In this document: piece after piece, positions 19,850-29,783 of the stretch | How positions within the stretch are numbered: position 1 is the stretch's first letter | How the letters are laid out: every line of letters begins with the position of its first letter | Source: Brevundimonas diminuta 3F5N | Lineage (GTDB): Bacteria > Pseudomonadota > Alphaproteobacteria > Caulobacterales > Caulobacteraceae | NCBI RefSeq assembly: GCF_900163625.1 | Contig: NZ_FUIE01000039.1 | Location: 1-64,000 of the forward strand | Length of the DNA stretch: 64,000 nt | Direction of reading: 5' to 3' | Position numbers and translations under genes: made by a program | The notes under the pieces: generated by a model | The model's database searches: none | Told to the model about the DNA's origin: nothing | What the model saw: only the letters and a program-made list of their open reading frames with translations

Positions 19850-22800
19850 ATGAATCAGATTTCCGCCTGGGCGATCAAGAACCCCATCCCCATCATCCTG
19901 CTGTTCCTGCTGCTGACGCTGGGCGGCGTGACCGGCTTCGCCGGGATGCGGATCAACAACAACCCGGACATCGACTTCCCCCTGGTCGCGGTCACGGCCG
20001 CGCGCCCCGGCGCCGCCCCGACCGAGATGGAGGTGCAGGTCACGCGGGTGATCGAGGATTCGATCGCCGGCCTGTCGGGCGTGCGCCACATCTATTCCAA
20101 CGTCTCGGACGGGGTGTCCTCGACCACCATCGAGTTCGAGCTGGGCACCGACACCGAACGCGCCACCAACGACGTCCGCAACGCCATGAGCGGGGTGCGC
20201 GCCAGCCTGCCCCAGGACATGCAGGAGCCGACGGTCCAGCGCATCGACATCACCGGCGACGCCCTGATCACCTATGTCGTGCGCTCGGAGACGATGACGC
20301 CCGAACAGATCAGCTGGTTCATCGACAATGAAATGAGCCGCGCCCTGCTGGCGCTGGGCGGCGTCGGCGAGGTCAACCGTTCGGGCGGGGTGGACCGCGA
20401 GATCCGCGTCGAACTGGATCCGCAGCGGCTCAGCGCCTACGGCGTGACGGCGGCCCAGGTCAGCCAGGCGCTGACCAACGTCAACAACAACCTGCCGGGC
20501 GGGCGCGTCACCATCGCCGGGTCCGAGCGCGCGGTCCGAACGCTGGGCGCCGCCGGTTCCGTCGAGCAGCTGCGCGAGACCCTGGTGCCCGTCGGCGACG
20601 GCAAGAACGTGCGCCTGGGCGATCTGGGCGCGGTGGTCGACAAGTGGAGCGAGCCGCGTCGCCTGGCCCGCTACAACGGCCAGGAGGCCGTGACCTTCAA
20701 CTTCCTGCGCTCGCGCGAGGCCAGCGAGGTCAAGGTCTCGGAAAAGGTCCGCGCCGAGGTCGAGAAGATCGACGAGGCCCACCCCGAACTGACCATCGAA
20801 CAGGTCACCTCGAGCGTGAAATACATCGAGGAATCCTACCTCGCCTCGCTGGAGGCGCTGATCCTGGGCGCGGTCCTGGCGGTCATCGTGGTGTGGATCT
20901 TCCTGCGCGACTGGCGGGCGACCCTAATCGCGGCGACGGCCATGCCGATGTCGCTGATCCCGACCTTCGCCATCCTGGGGCCGATGGACCAGTCGCTGAA
21001 CGTGGTGACGCTGCTGGCCCTGTCGCTGACAATCGGCATCCTGGTCGACGACGCCATCGTGGAGATCGAGAACATCGTCCGCCACATGCGCGACGGCAAG
21101 CCGCCCTATGACGCCGCCTTCGAGGCGGCCGACGAAATCGGCCTGGCGGTGGTGGCGACGACCGGCACCATCATCGCCGTGTTCGCGCCCGTCGGCTTCA
21201 TGCCCGGCATCATCGGCCAGTTCTTCAAGGCCTTCGCCCTGGCCGCCTGCATCAGCGTCTTCTTCTCGCTGGTGGTGGCGCGTCTGCTGACGCCGCTGAT
21301 GGCGGCCTATATGCTCAAGCACACCCACCATGAGGACAAGGACCCCTTCTGGATGGCGGGCTATCTGCGCTCGCTGAAGTGGTGCTTGCGCCATCGCTGG
21401 ATCGTCTTCGTCATGGGCGGCGCCTTCCTGTTCGGCTCGATCTTCCTATCGGTTGCGGCCAAGATGTCGTTCGAGTTCATGTCGCCCGCCGACGAAGGCC
21501 GCGCGGCCTTCCAGATCGAACTGCCGCCCGGCTCCACCCTGCATCAGACCGACGTTGTGGTGCAGCAGGTCACGCAGACGCTGAACGCCCGGCCGGAGGT
21601 CACTTCGGTCTACGCCGCCATCGGCGGACAGTCGGTGAACCAGGCCAACATCTACGCCGACATGGTGCCCAAGGGTAAGCGCGAGCTGAGCCAGCAGGCC
21701 TTCGCTCGCGTCATGGTCGATGAGCTGAAGCAGATCCCCGGCGCCCGCATTCGCGCCGGCATCGCCCAGCAGGGCGGCGGACCGGGCGACGGCACCAGCT
21801 ACACCTTCTCCATCCTGGGCGACGATCCCGTCGTGCTGGAAGCCGCTGCCCGCAAGGTCGAGGAGGAGATGCGCGCGGTGCCGGGCCTGGCCAACATCGT
21901 CAACACCGCCGCCATCGCCCGGCCGGAAATCCTGGTCACGCCGCGCCCGGATGAAGCCGCGCTGCTGGGCGTCTCGGCGGGGGCCATCTCCCAGGCCGTG
22001 CGCGTCGCCACCATCGGCGACATCGATCAGAACCTGCCGAAGTATAATCTGGGCGATCGCCAGATCCCCATTCGCCTGCAACTGACCGAGGCCGCGCGCG
22101 AGGATCTGAACGTGCTGGAGACCCTGCGCGTGCCGACCGCCTCGGGGGCCGCCGTGCCGCTGAGCGCCGTGGCCGACATCGAGTTCGGCGCCGGCCCGGC
22201 CACGGTCAGCCGTCAGGACCGCTCGCGCATCGCCTCCATCTCGGCCGAACTCGACGGCATCACCACCGGCGCAGCGGGCCAGGCGGTCAACCGCCTGCCC
22301 TCGGTGAAGGAACTGCCGACGGGCGTGCGCCAGGTGCCCGCCGGGGACGCCGAGTTCATCCAGGAGATGCTGGTGGGCTTCGGCATCGCCTTCCTGTCGG
22401 GCATTCTGCTGATGTACGCCGTGCTGACCCTGCTGTTCAAAAGCTTCGCCTATCCGATCACCATCATGGCGGCCCTGCCCCTGGCCATCGGCGGCGCCTT
22501 CATCGCCCTGGTGATCGCGGGCAAGAGCTTCTCCATGTCGGCCCTGATCGGGGTGCTGATGCTGATGGGGATCGCGGCCAAGAACTCCATCCTGCTGGTC
22601 GACTACATCATCATGGCCGAGAAGAGCGGGCTGAGCCGTTTCGCTGCCATCATGGACGCCGCCCACAAGCGGGCGCGGCCGATCCTGATGACCACCTTCG
22701 CCATGGGTGCGGGCATGGTGCCCATCGCCATCGGCTGGGGCGCCGACGTGGAGTTCCGCTCGCCCATGGCCGTGGCCGTGGTCGGGGGACTGATCTCCTC

Positions 22801-22939
22801 GACCTTCCTGTCGTTGCTCTACATCCCGGCGGTGTTCACCATCATCGACGACATCGCCGGCTTTGGCCGCCGCCTGCTGAACCGGATGTTCGCCGGACAG
22901 CGGAAGCTTGCTGGAGAGAGCCGCACCCCGGCGGAATGA
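19850..22939 (+). CDS. RND-family multidrug efflux permease
   Basis: The 1029-residue inner-membrane pump matches AcrB/MexB-type length and layout: 12 membrane helices with two large periplasmic loops. Diagnostic segments are the N-terminal NPIPIILLFLLLTLGG, the helix-4 region with adjacent acidic residues needed for proton relay (TIGILVDDAIVEIENIVRHM), and GVLMLMGIAAKNSILLVDY in the second half. It forms an operon with the adaptor. The substrate range cannot be predicted. The style is closer to the proteobacterial 'efflux RND transporter permease' group than to heavy-metal CzcA pumps. Confidence 0.95.
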   Translation: MNQISAWAIKNPIPIILLFLLLTLGGVTGFAGMRINNNPDIDFPLVAVTAARPGAAPTEMEVQVTRVIEDSIAGLSGVRHIYSNVSDGVSSTTIEFELGTDTERATNDVRNAMSGVRASLPQDMQEPTVQRIDITGDALITYVVRSETMTPEQISWFIDNEMSRALLALGGVGEVNRSGGVDREIRVELDPQRLSAYGVTAAQVSQALTNVNNNLPGGRVTIAGSERAVRTLGAAGSVEQLRETLVPVGDGKNVRLGDLGAVVDKWSEPRRLARYNGQEAVTFNFLRSREASEVKVSEKVRAEVEKIDEAHPELTIEQVTSSVKYIEESYLASLEALILGAVLAVIVVWIFLRDWRATLIAATAMPMSLIPTFAILGPMDQSLNVVTLLALSLTIGILVDDAIVEIENIVRHMRDGKPPYDAAFEAADEIGLAVVATTGTIIAVFAPVGFMPGIIGQFFKAFALAACISVFFSLVVARLLTPLMAAYMLKHTHHEDKDPFWMAGYLRSLKWCLRHRWIVFVMGGAFLFGSIFLSVAAKMSFEFMSPADEGRAAFQIELPPGSTLHQTDVVVQQVTQTLNARPEVTSVYAAIGGQSVNQANIYADMVPKGKRELSQQAFARVMVDELKQIPGARIRAGIAQQGGGPGDGTSYTFSILGDDPVVLEAAARKVEEEMRAVPGLANIVNTAAIARPEILVTPRPDEAALLGVSAGAISQAVRVATIGDIDQNLPKYNLGDRQIPIRLQLTEAAREDLNVLETLRVPTASGAAVPLSAVADIEFGAGPATVSRQDRSRIASISAELDGITTGAAGQAVNRLPSVKELPTGVRQVPAGDAEFIQEMLVGFGIAFLSGILLMYAVLTLLFKSFAYPITIMAALPLAIGGAFIALVIAGKSFSMSALIGVLMLMGIAAKNSILLVDYIIMAEKSGLSRFAAIMDAAHKRARPILMTTFAMGAGMVPIAIGWGADVEFRSPMAVAVVGGLISSTFLSLLYIPAVFTIIDDIAGFGRRLLNRMFAGQRKLAGESRTPAE

Positions 22940-22962
22940 GACGGCGGTCGCGCTGAAAGATG

Positions 22963-22993
22963 AAGCCCCCGGCCGCATGGCCGGGGGCTTTTT
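22963..22993 (+). terminator. intrinsic terminator of the RND operon
   Basis: A perfect 12-bp stem (22963-22974 with 22979-22990) closes a GCAT loop and runs into five T. It lies 23 bases after the pump stop codon. The gap 22940-23259 holds only this terminator, the repeat at 23006-23185 and the terminator of the opposing gene. Confidence 0.92.
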
Positions 22994-23005
22994 CGTGGGC
23001 GTCTT

Positions 23006-23185
23006 TCTCCCTCCCCGACCCGGGGAGGGTGGTTGAGGCGAAGCCGAAACCGGGTGGGGGCGGCAAGGCTATTCGGGCGCCGAGACCGGGATGGCGTCGG
23101 AGCCATGATGACGTCGAGGCTGGCATCGCCCGCCCCTCCCCACCCGGTCGCTACGCGACCACCCTCCCCGAGTCGGGGAGGGAGA
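23006..23185. repeat. palindromic intergenic element, family 1, copy B
   Basis: This second 180-bp copy matches the element at 14136-14315 at about 90 % by eye, in the same orientation. It again sits directly behind a plus-strand gene. The terminal inverted repeats are conserved; most differences are transitions in the middle third. Confidence 0.85.
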
Positions 23186-23202
23186 AAGGCGTGCGCCATA
23201 AG

Positions 23203-23238
23203 AAAAAGGCGGACCGGATCGATCCGGCCCGCCTCTTT
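23203..23238 (-). terminator. intrinsic terminator of the TonB-dependent receptor
   Basis: A GC-rich stem (GGCGG-CCGGATC with GATCCGG-CCGCC, one mismatch) is followed on the minus strand by five T, 22 bases after the receptor stop codon. Confidence 0.85.
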
Positions 23239-23259
23239 CATTTCAGACGCCCTGCTGGA

Positions 23260-25854
23260 TCAGTAGCGGACGCGCAGGGTCACGCCGTAGGTGCGCGGCT
23301 GGCCCATGAAGGCGTTGTAGGTCTGGGTGTCCAGCGCCGGATTGTAGAAGGTGCCGTTCGGCTGGACCGTGGTCTGGAAGGCCGCGCCCTGCAGCGGGGC
23401 GTTGATGGCCACCTGCATATACTCCTCGTCCGTCAGGTTCTGGCCCCAGATGTCCAGCGCCCAGTTCTCGTCTTCCGCGCCCAGGGTGATACGGCCGTTC
23501 ACCAGGGTCATGGCGTCCTGCATCTTATAGGGCAGCAGGTCGGAGCCGGTGTTGAACTCGGTCGAGTATTTGGCCGACAGGTTCAGACCCAGCTTCAGCC
23601 CGGCGCCGATCGAACGATCGAAGGCCATGGAGGCCGTGGCCGACCATTCCGGTGCGAACGAGGCGCGGGCGCCCGGCAGCAGGGACAGTTGCGGGAAGTT
23701 GGCCGGGTTGGTCAGGTCCGAAGCGACGAAGTTCCCGTACTTGGTGTCGGCGTAGGTCACGCCGCCCGAGAAGGACAGGCCCTCGACCGGGGTGAACCAG
23801 ACGAAGTCGGCGTCGACGCCCTCGGTCGTGACCTCGGGGATGGACTCGACCACGAAGGCCGTGCCCAGGAAGGTGTTGAGCTGGAAATCCTCGAACTTCT
23901 GATTGAAGTAGGTGAGGTTCAGCAGCACCGAGCGGTTGAACAGGGTGTTCTTCAGCCCGATTTCATAGCTGTTGACCGTCTCGGACGGGAAGTAGAGCGA
24001 CGACGTCGGCGTCACGCCCGCCTGCACCCGGTCCATGTTGTAGCCGAACGACTTGTAGCCGTGGGCGTAGGAGGCGTAGCCCATGATGCTGTCGTTGAAA
24101 CGATAGCTGCCCTTGATCGTGCCCGAGAATTCGCCGCCGTTGTTCGATTCCGAGATGCGGCGATTGTCGAACTGGGGGTTGGCCCAAGGCAGGCAGATGG
24201 TGCCGACCAGGGTCGAGGCCAGGGCCTGGATCTGGGCGGGCGTCAGCGTGGGGTTAGCGATGCCGATGGCGCCGCCGATAGCGCCGGCGTTGCCCAGGGC
24301 GCCGCCGCAGGCCGCGCCGTTCGTGCCCACATTGTCCTGAACGCCGATCAGGCGCTTGTGGTCATTCGAATAACGCAGACCCAGGGTGACGTCGAACTTG
24401 TCGGTCAGCTTCACCGTGTTGTTGGTGAAGAAGGCGATGGATTCCGTCCGCTGGCTATAGTGGTCCTTCACGCCCTGGCCGACGCCGAAGCCCGGCCCCG
24501 TCGGAGCGGTCGCCCCGGTCAGGCATCCGACGATGCCCATCGGCGTCGCGCCTGCCCCGGTGACGCAGTTCACGGCCGCCGGATTGGTCAGGTTCAGTCG
24601 CGACCCCAGCAGCAGCGACATATAGGGGGTGTAGCCCGCGCCATACCAATAGCTGTCCTCACGGGCGATGCTTTCGCGCGTCAGGAAGGCGCCGACCAGC
24701 CAGTCCAGGCGGTCGGTGGCGCCCGCCAGGCGGAACTCCTGAGTCAGGTTCTCAAGCTCGAAGCCGTAGCCGCCGTCATCCTGGCGGTACAGCAGATCGG
24801 CCGTGGTGTAGTCGAGGTCCATGCCGTTGACGCCCGACCAGTTCCGCCAGGAGCTGAGCGAGGTGAAGGTGGCGTTCCACGACGGGATGTCGATATTGGC
24901 CTCGGCCGAGAAGCCCATGTCCTCCATTTCCTGCCCGGTGCCGCGGTTGGCGTAGGCCTTGCGCGAGAAGGGCAGAGCGCCGAAGCCCGGCGCGGGCGCC
25001 GCCTGCTGGCCGCCGATGGCCGTGATGATGCCGTAGGTCGGGCCGGTCCGGACCTGGGTCGAGACGCAGCAGTATTCGTCGCGCTTGGAGTAGTCGGCGA
25101 TCAGGCGGATCGACACGTCGTCCGACGGCAGGATCAGCAGTTGGCCGCGGGCGGTCCAGAAATCCTGGTTCTGGTCGTCCGTCTCCTGACGCGGGCCAGG
25201 GCCGGTGACGACGTCATAGAAGCCGTCGCGCTCGCGCTTGGCCATGTAGAGGCGGCCGGCGATCTGATCGGTGATCGGGCCGGTGATCGACCCGGCCAGA
25301 CCCCAGGCGTTGAAGTTGCCGTAGGTGGCCTCGGCGCTGAAGCCCGGCGTGAAGGACGGCGCCTCGGTGATGATGTTGATGACGCCCGCTGAGGTGTTCT
25401 TGCCGAACAGGGTGCCCTGCGGCCCCTTCAGCACCTCGATGCGGCTGAGTTCGCCCAGGTCGCCGAAGCCGACGCCGTTGCGCGAACGGTAGACGCCGTC
25501 GATGACCACGCCGACCGAGCTTTCCAGACCGGGGTTGTCGCCGACGGTGCCGACGCCGCGGATGCGGGCGGTGGTGGCGGTTTCCGACTGGGTCGAGGTG
25601 ACGGTCATGCCCGGCGTCAGGATCTGAAGATCCTTGATGTCGCGGACTCCGGCGCCGTCCAGCGCCTCTTGCGACAGGGTCGTCACCACGATCGGCACGT
25701 CCTGCAGGCTCTGTTCCCGCTTCTGGGCGGTGACGATGATGTCGTCGACCGTCGTCGGTCCATCCTGAGCGGCGGCGGCGCCGACAAGACCGAAAGCTGC
25801 GACGCCGACAACGGCGACCGAAGCGGTGCAGCGGAGGATGTGGTTCAAACGCAT
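23260..25854 (-). CDS. TonB-dependent outer-membrane receptor
   Basis: These receptors import large or scarce nutrients across the outer membrane using TonB energy. The 864-residue precursor starts MRLNHILRC with a GGAG site before the ATG at 25854. It has a signal peptide ending in GAAAAQ and a TonB-box-like VDDIIVTAQ. A plug domain (SLQDVPIVVTTLS to GTLFGKNTSAGVINI) and a long beta-barrel ending in aromatic Tyr (TLRVRY) follow. The style matches the abundant Caulobacterales/Sphingomonadales receptor group. The ligand cannot be told from sequence; no transport or degradative genes adjoin it. An upstream frame extension to 25956 looks non-coding. Confidence 0.93.
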   Translation of the reverse strand: MRLNHILRCTASVAVVGVAAFGLVGAAAAQDGPTTVDDIIVTAQKREQSLQDVPIVVTTLSQEALDGAGVRDIKDLQILTPGMTVTSTQSETATTARIRGVGTVGDNPGLESSVGVVIDGVYRSRNGVGFGDLGELSRIEVLKGPQGTLFGKNTSAGVINIITEAPSFTPGFSAEATYGNFNAWGLAGSITGPITDQIAGRLYMAKRERDGFYDVVTGPGPRQETDDQNQDFWTARGQLLILPSDDVSIRLIADYSKRDEYCCVSTQVRTGPTYGIITAIGGQQAAPAPGFGALPFSRKAYANRGTGQEMEDMGFSAEANIDIPSWNATFTSLSSWRNWSGVNGMDLDYTTADLLYRQDDGGYGFELENLTQEFRLAGATDRLDWLVGAFLTRESIAREDSYWYGAGYTPYMSLLLGSRLNLTNPAAVNCVTGAGATPMGIVGCLTGATAPTGPGFGVGQGVKDHYSQRTESIAFFTNNTVKLTDKFDVTLGLRYSNDHKRLIGVQDNVGTNGAACGGALGNAGAIGGAIGIANPTLTPAQIQALASTLVGTICLPWANPQFDNRRISESNNGGEFSGTIKGSYRFNDSIMGYASYAHGYKSFGYNMDRVQAGVTPTSSLYFPSETVNSYEIGLKNTLFNRSVLLNLTYFNQKFEDFQLNTFLGTAFVVESIPEVTTEGVDADFVWFTPVEGLSFSGGVTYADTKYGNFVASDLTNPANFPQLSLLPGARASFAPEWSATASMAFDRSIGAGLKLGLNLSAKYSTEFNTGSDLLPYKMQDAMTLVNGRITLGAEDENWALDIWGQNLTDEEYMQVAINAPLQGAAFQTTVQPNGTFYNPALDTQTYNAFMGQPRTYGVTLRVRY

Positions 25855-25940
25855 AAGGCGGCTCCCCGACTCTATGGGCCCGACCGCATTCGCGGCCGTG
25901 CGCGATTCCTGTCCCTGATGACCCGCGTTCATTGATCGAC

Positions 25941-25954
25941 GCGAATTCTCATTC
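25941..25954 (-). promoter_or_regulatory. weak Fur-like motif upstream of the TonB receptor
   Basis: GCGAATTCTCATTC lies about 87 bases before the receptor start. It resembles Fur boxes of this group (GCGAAT and CTCA words) but is not a clean palindrome. Confidence 0.25.
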
Positions 25955-26085
25955 AAAAGGGGTAGTCTATGGTCGAGTCACCGACAAGGAGAGGCCACTT
26001 AGGGAACGATAATTTCACCCAAGCCCGCCTCACCTGTGGCGATAAAGCGACAAATATACTGACGTTAGGTCAATGTTATCGTCGA

Positions 26086-27297
26086 TCAGGTAGCCGAAGC
26101 GACTGATTTCGCATCGCGTCTTTTCTTTCGACCGGCCTCGGCGAGCGCCAGAATCGTCGCCGCCATGACAGCCGACAGCACCGATCCGCCGATGACGCCC
26201 AGCTTGACCTCAATCTGTTCGGGCGAGTCCACCGCGCCGGGGAAGGCCAGGACGCCGATGAACAGGCTCATGGTGAAGCCGATGCCGCACAGCAGGCTGA
26301 CGCCGTAGAGCTGCATCCAGCCCGCGCCCGACGGCTTGTCGCCCAGGCCCAGCTTCACCGCCAGCCAGGCGACGCCGAAGACGCCGATCTGCTTGCCGAC
26401 GAAGAGGCCGAGCGCGATGGCGATGACCAGGGGGGCGAAGGCCTGCTCCAGCGACAGGCCGGCAAAGGAGACGCCCGCCTTGGCGAAGGCGAACAGGGGC
26501 AGGACCAGATAGGCCACATAGGGATGCAGGTCGTGCATGGCGTCCTTGAGCGGGCTCTGCGAGGTCTCGCGGCGCGGCTCGACCGGCACGATCAGGGCGA
26601 AGGCCACAGCGGTCAGGGAGGTGGACAGGCCCGACTGCACCGTCAGATACCAGACGGCGCCGAAGCCCAGCACCCAGAAGGCGGCGGCCATGCGGCGACG
26701 GCCCAGGACGGCGAACAGGGCGATGACGCCCAGCGCCGCCAGCAGCGGAACCCACTGGACGCCCTGGCTGAACAGGACGGCGATCAGGGCGATGGCGCCC
26801 AGGTCGTCGACGATGGCCAGGGTCAGCAGGAAGACGCGCAGGGAGGACGGCAGGCTGCGCCCGACCACGGCGAAGACGGCCAGGGCGAAGGCGATGTCAG
26901 TGGCCAGGGGAATGGGCCAGCCCTGCGTCGGCCCGCCCAGCGCCCCGACCACGCCCAGATAGACCAGGCCCGGAATCGCCATACCACCGAGCGCCGCCAG
27001 GATGGGCAGGGCCAGCTTCTTGGGATTGCTCAGCTCGCCCTTGAGGATCTCGTATTTGATCTCCAGGCCGACGACGAGGAAGAAGACGGCCATCAGGCCT
27101 TCCTTGATCCAGTCGGACACCGTCTCCTCCAGCCGCAGCGGGCCGATCTGGACGGCGTGGACGCTCTTGAGCCAGGCGAAATAGTCGGCCGACCAGGGCG
27201 AGTTGGCGACGATCAGGGCGGCGACGGCGGCGAGGCCGAGGACGGCCCCGGAACCGGCCTCGGTCTTGAGAAAGGCGAGCGTGAATTTTCTGGCCAC
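26086..27297 (-). CDS. nhaA: Na+/H+ antiporter NhaA
   Basis: NhaA exchanges cytoplasmic Na+ for external protons and controls pH and salt balance. The 403-residue membrane protein has the family layout. It includes the ion-binding aspartates in PLATDIAFAL (Asp134) and LAIVDDLGAIAL (Asp164 and Asp165), matching E. coli Asp133, Asp163 and Asp164. The length is slightly above the E. coli protein (388). It is divergent from selO, with a 222-base promoter region between them in which no clear operator was seen. Confidence 0.95.
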   Translation of the reverse strand: MARKFTLAFLKTEAGSGAVLGLAAVAALIVANSPWSADYFAWLKSVHAVQIGPLRLEETVSDWIKEGLMAVFFLVVGLEIKYEILKGELSNPKKLALPILAALGGMAIPGLVYLGVVGALGGPTQGWPIPLATDIAFALAVFAVVGRSLPSSLRVFLLTLAIVDDLGAIALIAVLFSQGVQWVPLLAALGVIALFAVLGRRRMAAAFWVLGFGAVWYLTVQSGLSTSLTAVAFALIVPVEPRRETSQSPLKDAMHDLHPYVAYLVLPLFAFAKAGVSFAGLSLEQAFAPLVIAIALGLFVGKQIGVFGVAWLAVKLGLGDKPSGAGWMQLYGVSLLCGIGFTMSLFIGVLAFPGAVDSPEQIEVKLGVIGGSVLSAVMAATILALAEAGRKKRRDAKSVASAT

Positions 27298-27519
27298 GAA
27301 GGTCTCCGAAACAATGAGATGGTCTGTCGTGGCGTCAGGTTATCGACGGACGCCGGACCGGATTCGCGCGCAGGGCGGCGCCGGCCTGGCCTCGGGATGG
27401 GATCGCGCGAGACCTGATGTCTGCGGCTGAAAATACGGATCGGCGGCGAAGGTTCAAGCCTGATCGACCCGATCGGCCTCGCGGTTGCGAAATGCGCAGC
27501 GAAGGCGCATCTGCCGCCC

Positions 27520-28983
27520 ATGCCCGTCTCCCCCGCCTATCGCCCCGAACCCCGCTTCTTCGACCTGGGCGCCGACTACGGCGACGCTGTGAAGGCGGCC
27601 GAGTTTCCGCAGACGATCCTGCGCCTGCGCAACGACCGGGCGGCGGCCGAGGTCGGGCTGGAGACATTGAGCGACGCCGAGTGGCTGGCCCATTTCGGCC
27701 GGTTCGAGCCCCTGCCCGGCCAGCCCGGCCCCACGGCCATGCGCTATCACGGCCACCAGTTCCGCGTTTACAACCCCGACATCGGCGACGGGCGCGGGTT
27801 CCTGGCCGCGCAGATGCGGGAAACCCCTCAAGCCGCCTTGCTCCGCGAGCAAGGCGATAGGGACACTCAACCCCCCCGACTTCTCGACCTGGGCACAAAA
27901 GGCTCGGGCCAGACGCCGTGGTCGCGTCATGCGGACGGGCGGCTGACGCTGAAGGGCGGGATGCGCGAGGCGCTGGCGGCGGCCATGTTGGACAGCCTAG
28001 GCGTGCCGACCTGCCGGATCCTGTCGCTGATCGAGACGGGCGAGAACCTGGAGCGGCACGACGAGCCGTCGCCGACGCGCGCCGCCGTCATGGTGCGGCT
28101 GTCGCACAGCCACATCCGGTTCGGGACGTTCCAGCGCGCGGCCTACTATGGACGCAAGGACCAGATCGAAACGCTGATGGAGCACGCCCGCAGCCTGTAC
28201 CATCCGGCGGTCGCGCCGGGCGATGCGGCAGGCTTCCTCGCCGCCGTGGTCGAGGCCTCGGCGGCGCTGACGGCGAAATGGATCGCGGCGGGCTTCGTCC
28301 ACGGGGTGCTGAACACCGACAATCTGAACGTCACGGGCGAGAGCTTCGACTACGGCCCGTGGCGCTTCCTGCCGCACTATGAGCCGGGCTTCACCGCCGC
28401 CTATTTCGACCAGAACGGCCTCTACGCCTTCGCCCGTCAGCCCGAGGCGGTGTTCTGGAATCTGACTCAGTTGGCCGGGTGCCTGAAGCTGATCGCCGAC
28501 GCCGAACCGCAGGTCGCGATCCTGACCGAGGCGCTGAACGGTTTCGGCCCGGCCTATATCCGCCACCTGCGGGCGGCCTTCCTGAACCGGCTGGGCGTGC
28601 AGAGTCTGGGCGAGGCGGCGGATCAACGACTGCTGGACGCCACCCTGGCGCTGGCGCGCGAAAAGAAGGAGGCCCTGCGCTGGGAGCCGATCTTCTTCGA
28701 CTGGTTCGGCGGCTTCAGCTCGGCGGCGCGGGCGCTGGGCGGGGTGCGCGGCAAGACCTATCAGGGCAAGGCCTTCGACGCCTTCCGCTTCGCCTTGATG
28801 GAGCATGAGCCGGATCGGCCCGAGCGGCTGGAGCATCCCATGTTCGCCGCCCCCGAACCCGAAGAGATGCTGATCGACGAGGTCGAGGCCCTGTGGAGCG
28901 CCATCGACACGGCCGACGACTGGGCGCCTCTGCAGGCCAAACTGGCCCGGCTGGAGGCGGCGAAAGCCGCCTGGAGCCTCTAA
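27520..28983 (+). CDS. selO: SelO-family protein adenylyltransferase
   Basis: SelO (YdiU/UPF0061) is a kinase-fold enzyme that AMPylates protein hydroxyls, affecting redox proteins. The 487-residue chain carries the family motifs: YHGHQFRVYNPDIGDGRG, LDLGTKGSGQTPWSR (ATP-binding loop), and HGVLNTDNLN-VTGESFDYGP with the catalytic and metal Asp at 267 and 277. There is no selenocysteine, as expected in bacteria. Residues 101-118 look like an insertion relative to typical homologues. At DNA level this part holds a perfect hairpin (27835-27855), suggesting an inserted palindromic unit that kept the frame. Confidence 0.92.
   Translation: MPVSPAYRPEPRFFDLGADYGDAVKAAEFPQTILRLRNDRAAAEVGLETLSDAEWLAHFGRFEPLPGQPGPTAMRYHGHQFRVYNPDIGDGRGFLAAQMRETPQAALLREQGDRDTQPPRLLDLGTKGSGQTPWSRHADGRLTLKGGMREALAAAMLDSLGVPTCRILSLIETGENLERHDEPSPTRAAVMVRLSHSHIRFGTFQRAAYYGRKDQIETLMEHARSLYHPAVAPGDAAGFLAAVVEASAALTAKWIAAGFVHGVLNTDNLNVTGESFDYGPWRFLPHYEPGFTAAYFDQNGLYAFARQPEAVFWNLTQLAGCLKLIADAEPQVAILTEALNGFGPAYIRHLRAAFLNRLGVQSLGEAADQRLLDATLALAREKKEALRWEPIFFDWFGGFSSAARALGGVRGKTYQGKAFDAFRFALMEHEPDRPERLEHPMFAAPEPEEMLIDEVEALWSAIDTADDWAPLQAKLARLEAAKAAWSL
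27835..27855. repeat. perfect hairpin inside selO
   Basis: A 9-bp inverted repeat GCCTTGCTC/GAGCAAGGC closes a three-base loop within the coding region, at residues 106-112 of SelO. Confidence 0.7.
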
Positions 28984-29200
28984 GTCATCAATTGATGTCA
29001 TCGACCGTTGACTCGAGGCCCGCCCAGGCTTAGAGGCGGATGATCCCGGCTGGTTTCAGACAATGGGTTACGAGGAATTGTGGTTTCAGCCCTGCTGTCG
29101 CCACGTCGTTTTCCGACCGTGATCACAGATTGTTTCGCCCGCTTGCAAATCGGACTCTAGCAACTGATCTTGTGTCTGTTGCAAAATAACGGTTACGGCC

Positions 29201-29614
29201 ATGACGACGACCACCTTGAACTCCCACCAGGCGCGCGCCCGCGCTGACTATCTGAACATCACGCTGTGGACCTTCCAGGGCTGGATCGCGATGTTCTTCA
29301 TCGCCGCCGGCTACGCCAAGCTGTCCGAGCCGATGGAAAACCTGATCGTCCTGATGCAGTGGCCGGCCATGGCCAGCGAAGCCTTCGTGCGCGGCCTGGG
29401 CCTCGCCGAGATCGTGCTGGCCGTCATGGTTCTGGCGCCGCTGGTCTCGTGGCGGTTCGGCCGTCCCCTGCTGCTGACGGCGGCGGCGGGCCTGCTGGTC
29501 CTGGAAGCGATCGCCCTGGGCGTCCACGCCTTCGGCCTGGACCTGGGTTTGAGCCTGACCAACGTCTTCCTGCTGGCCGTCACGGCGCCGGTGCTGTGGT
29601 TGCGTCGCCGCTGA
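29201..29614 (+). CDS. DoxX-family membrane protein
   Basis: The 137-residue protein has four hydrophobic helices in the DoxX arrangement (WIAMFFIAAGYAKLSEPMEN, then GLAEIVLAVMVLAPL, LLLTAAAGLLVLEAIALG and LTNVFLLAVTAPVLW). DoxX-like proteins are inner-membrane proteins of mostly unclear role, some linked to quinone or thiol redox. The gene is monocistronic with a strong terminator. The 217 bases before it contain no other gene. Confidence 0.8.
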   Translation: MTTTTLNSHQARARADYLNITLWTFQGWIAMFFIAAGYAKLSEPMENLIVLMQWPAMASEAFVRGLGLAEIVLAVMVLAPLVSWRFGRPLLLTAAAGLLVLEAIALGVHAFGLDLGLSLTNVFLLAVTAPVLWLRRR

Positions 29615-29684
29615 GCCGACGCGCCTTCCAGAGATTTTGCGGGTCCGCTTCTCCCCCTCCCCCCTGAGGGCCCGCAAATATAAA

Positions 29685-29716
29685 GGCCGCGACCCGTCCC
29701 CGGTCGCGGCCTTTTC
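29685..29716 (+). terminator. intrinsic terminator after the DoxX gene
   Basis: A perfect 10-bp stem (GGCCGCGACC with GGTCGCGGCC) closes a seven-base loop and is followed by four T. Confidence 0.88.
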
Positions 29717-29783
29717 TATTGTCCGTCAGACGCCCTAACCCGCCCGTTCACAACTTCGTAGCCCGACGCGCGAAAAGCTTCCC

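Noticed and set aside
22960..25392. Long plus-strand frame over the repeat and the TonB receptor
   Set aside because: It starts inside a terminator and the palindromic repeat and is a shadow of the receptor gene.
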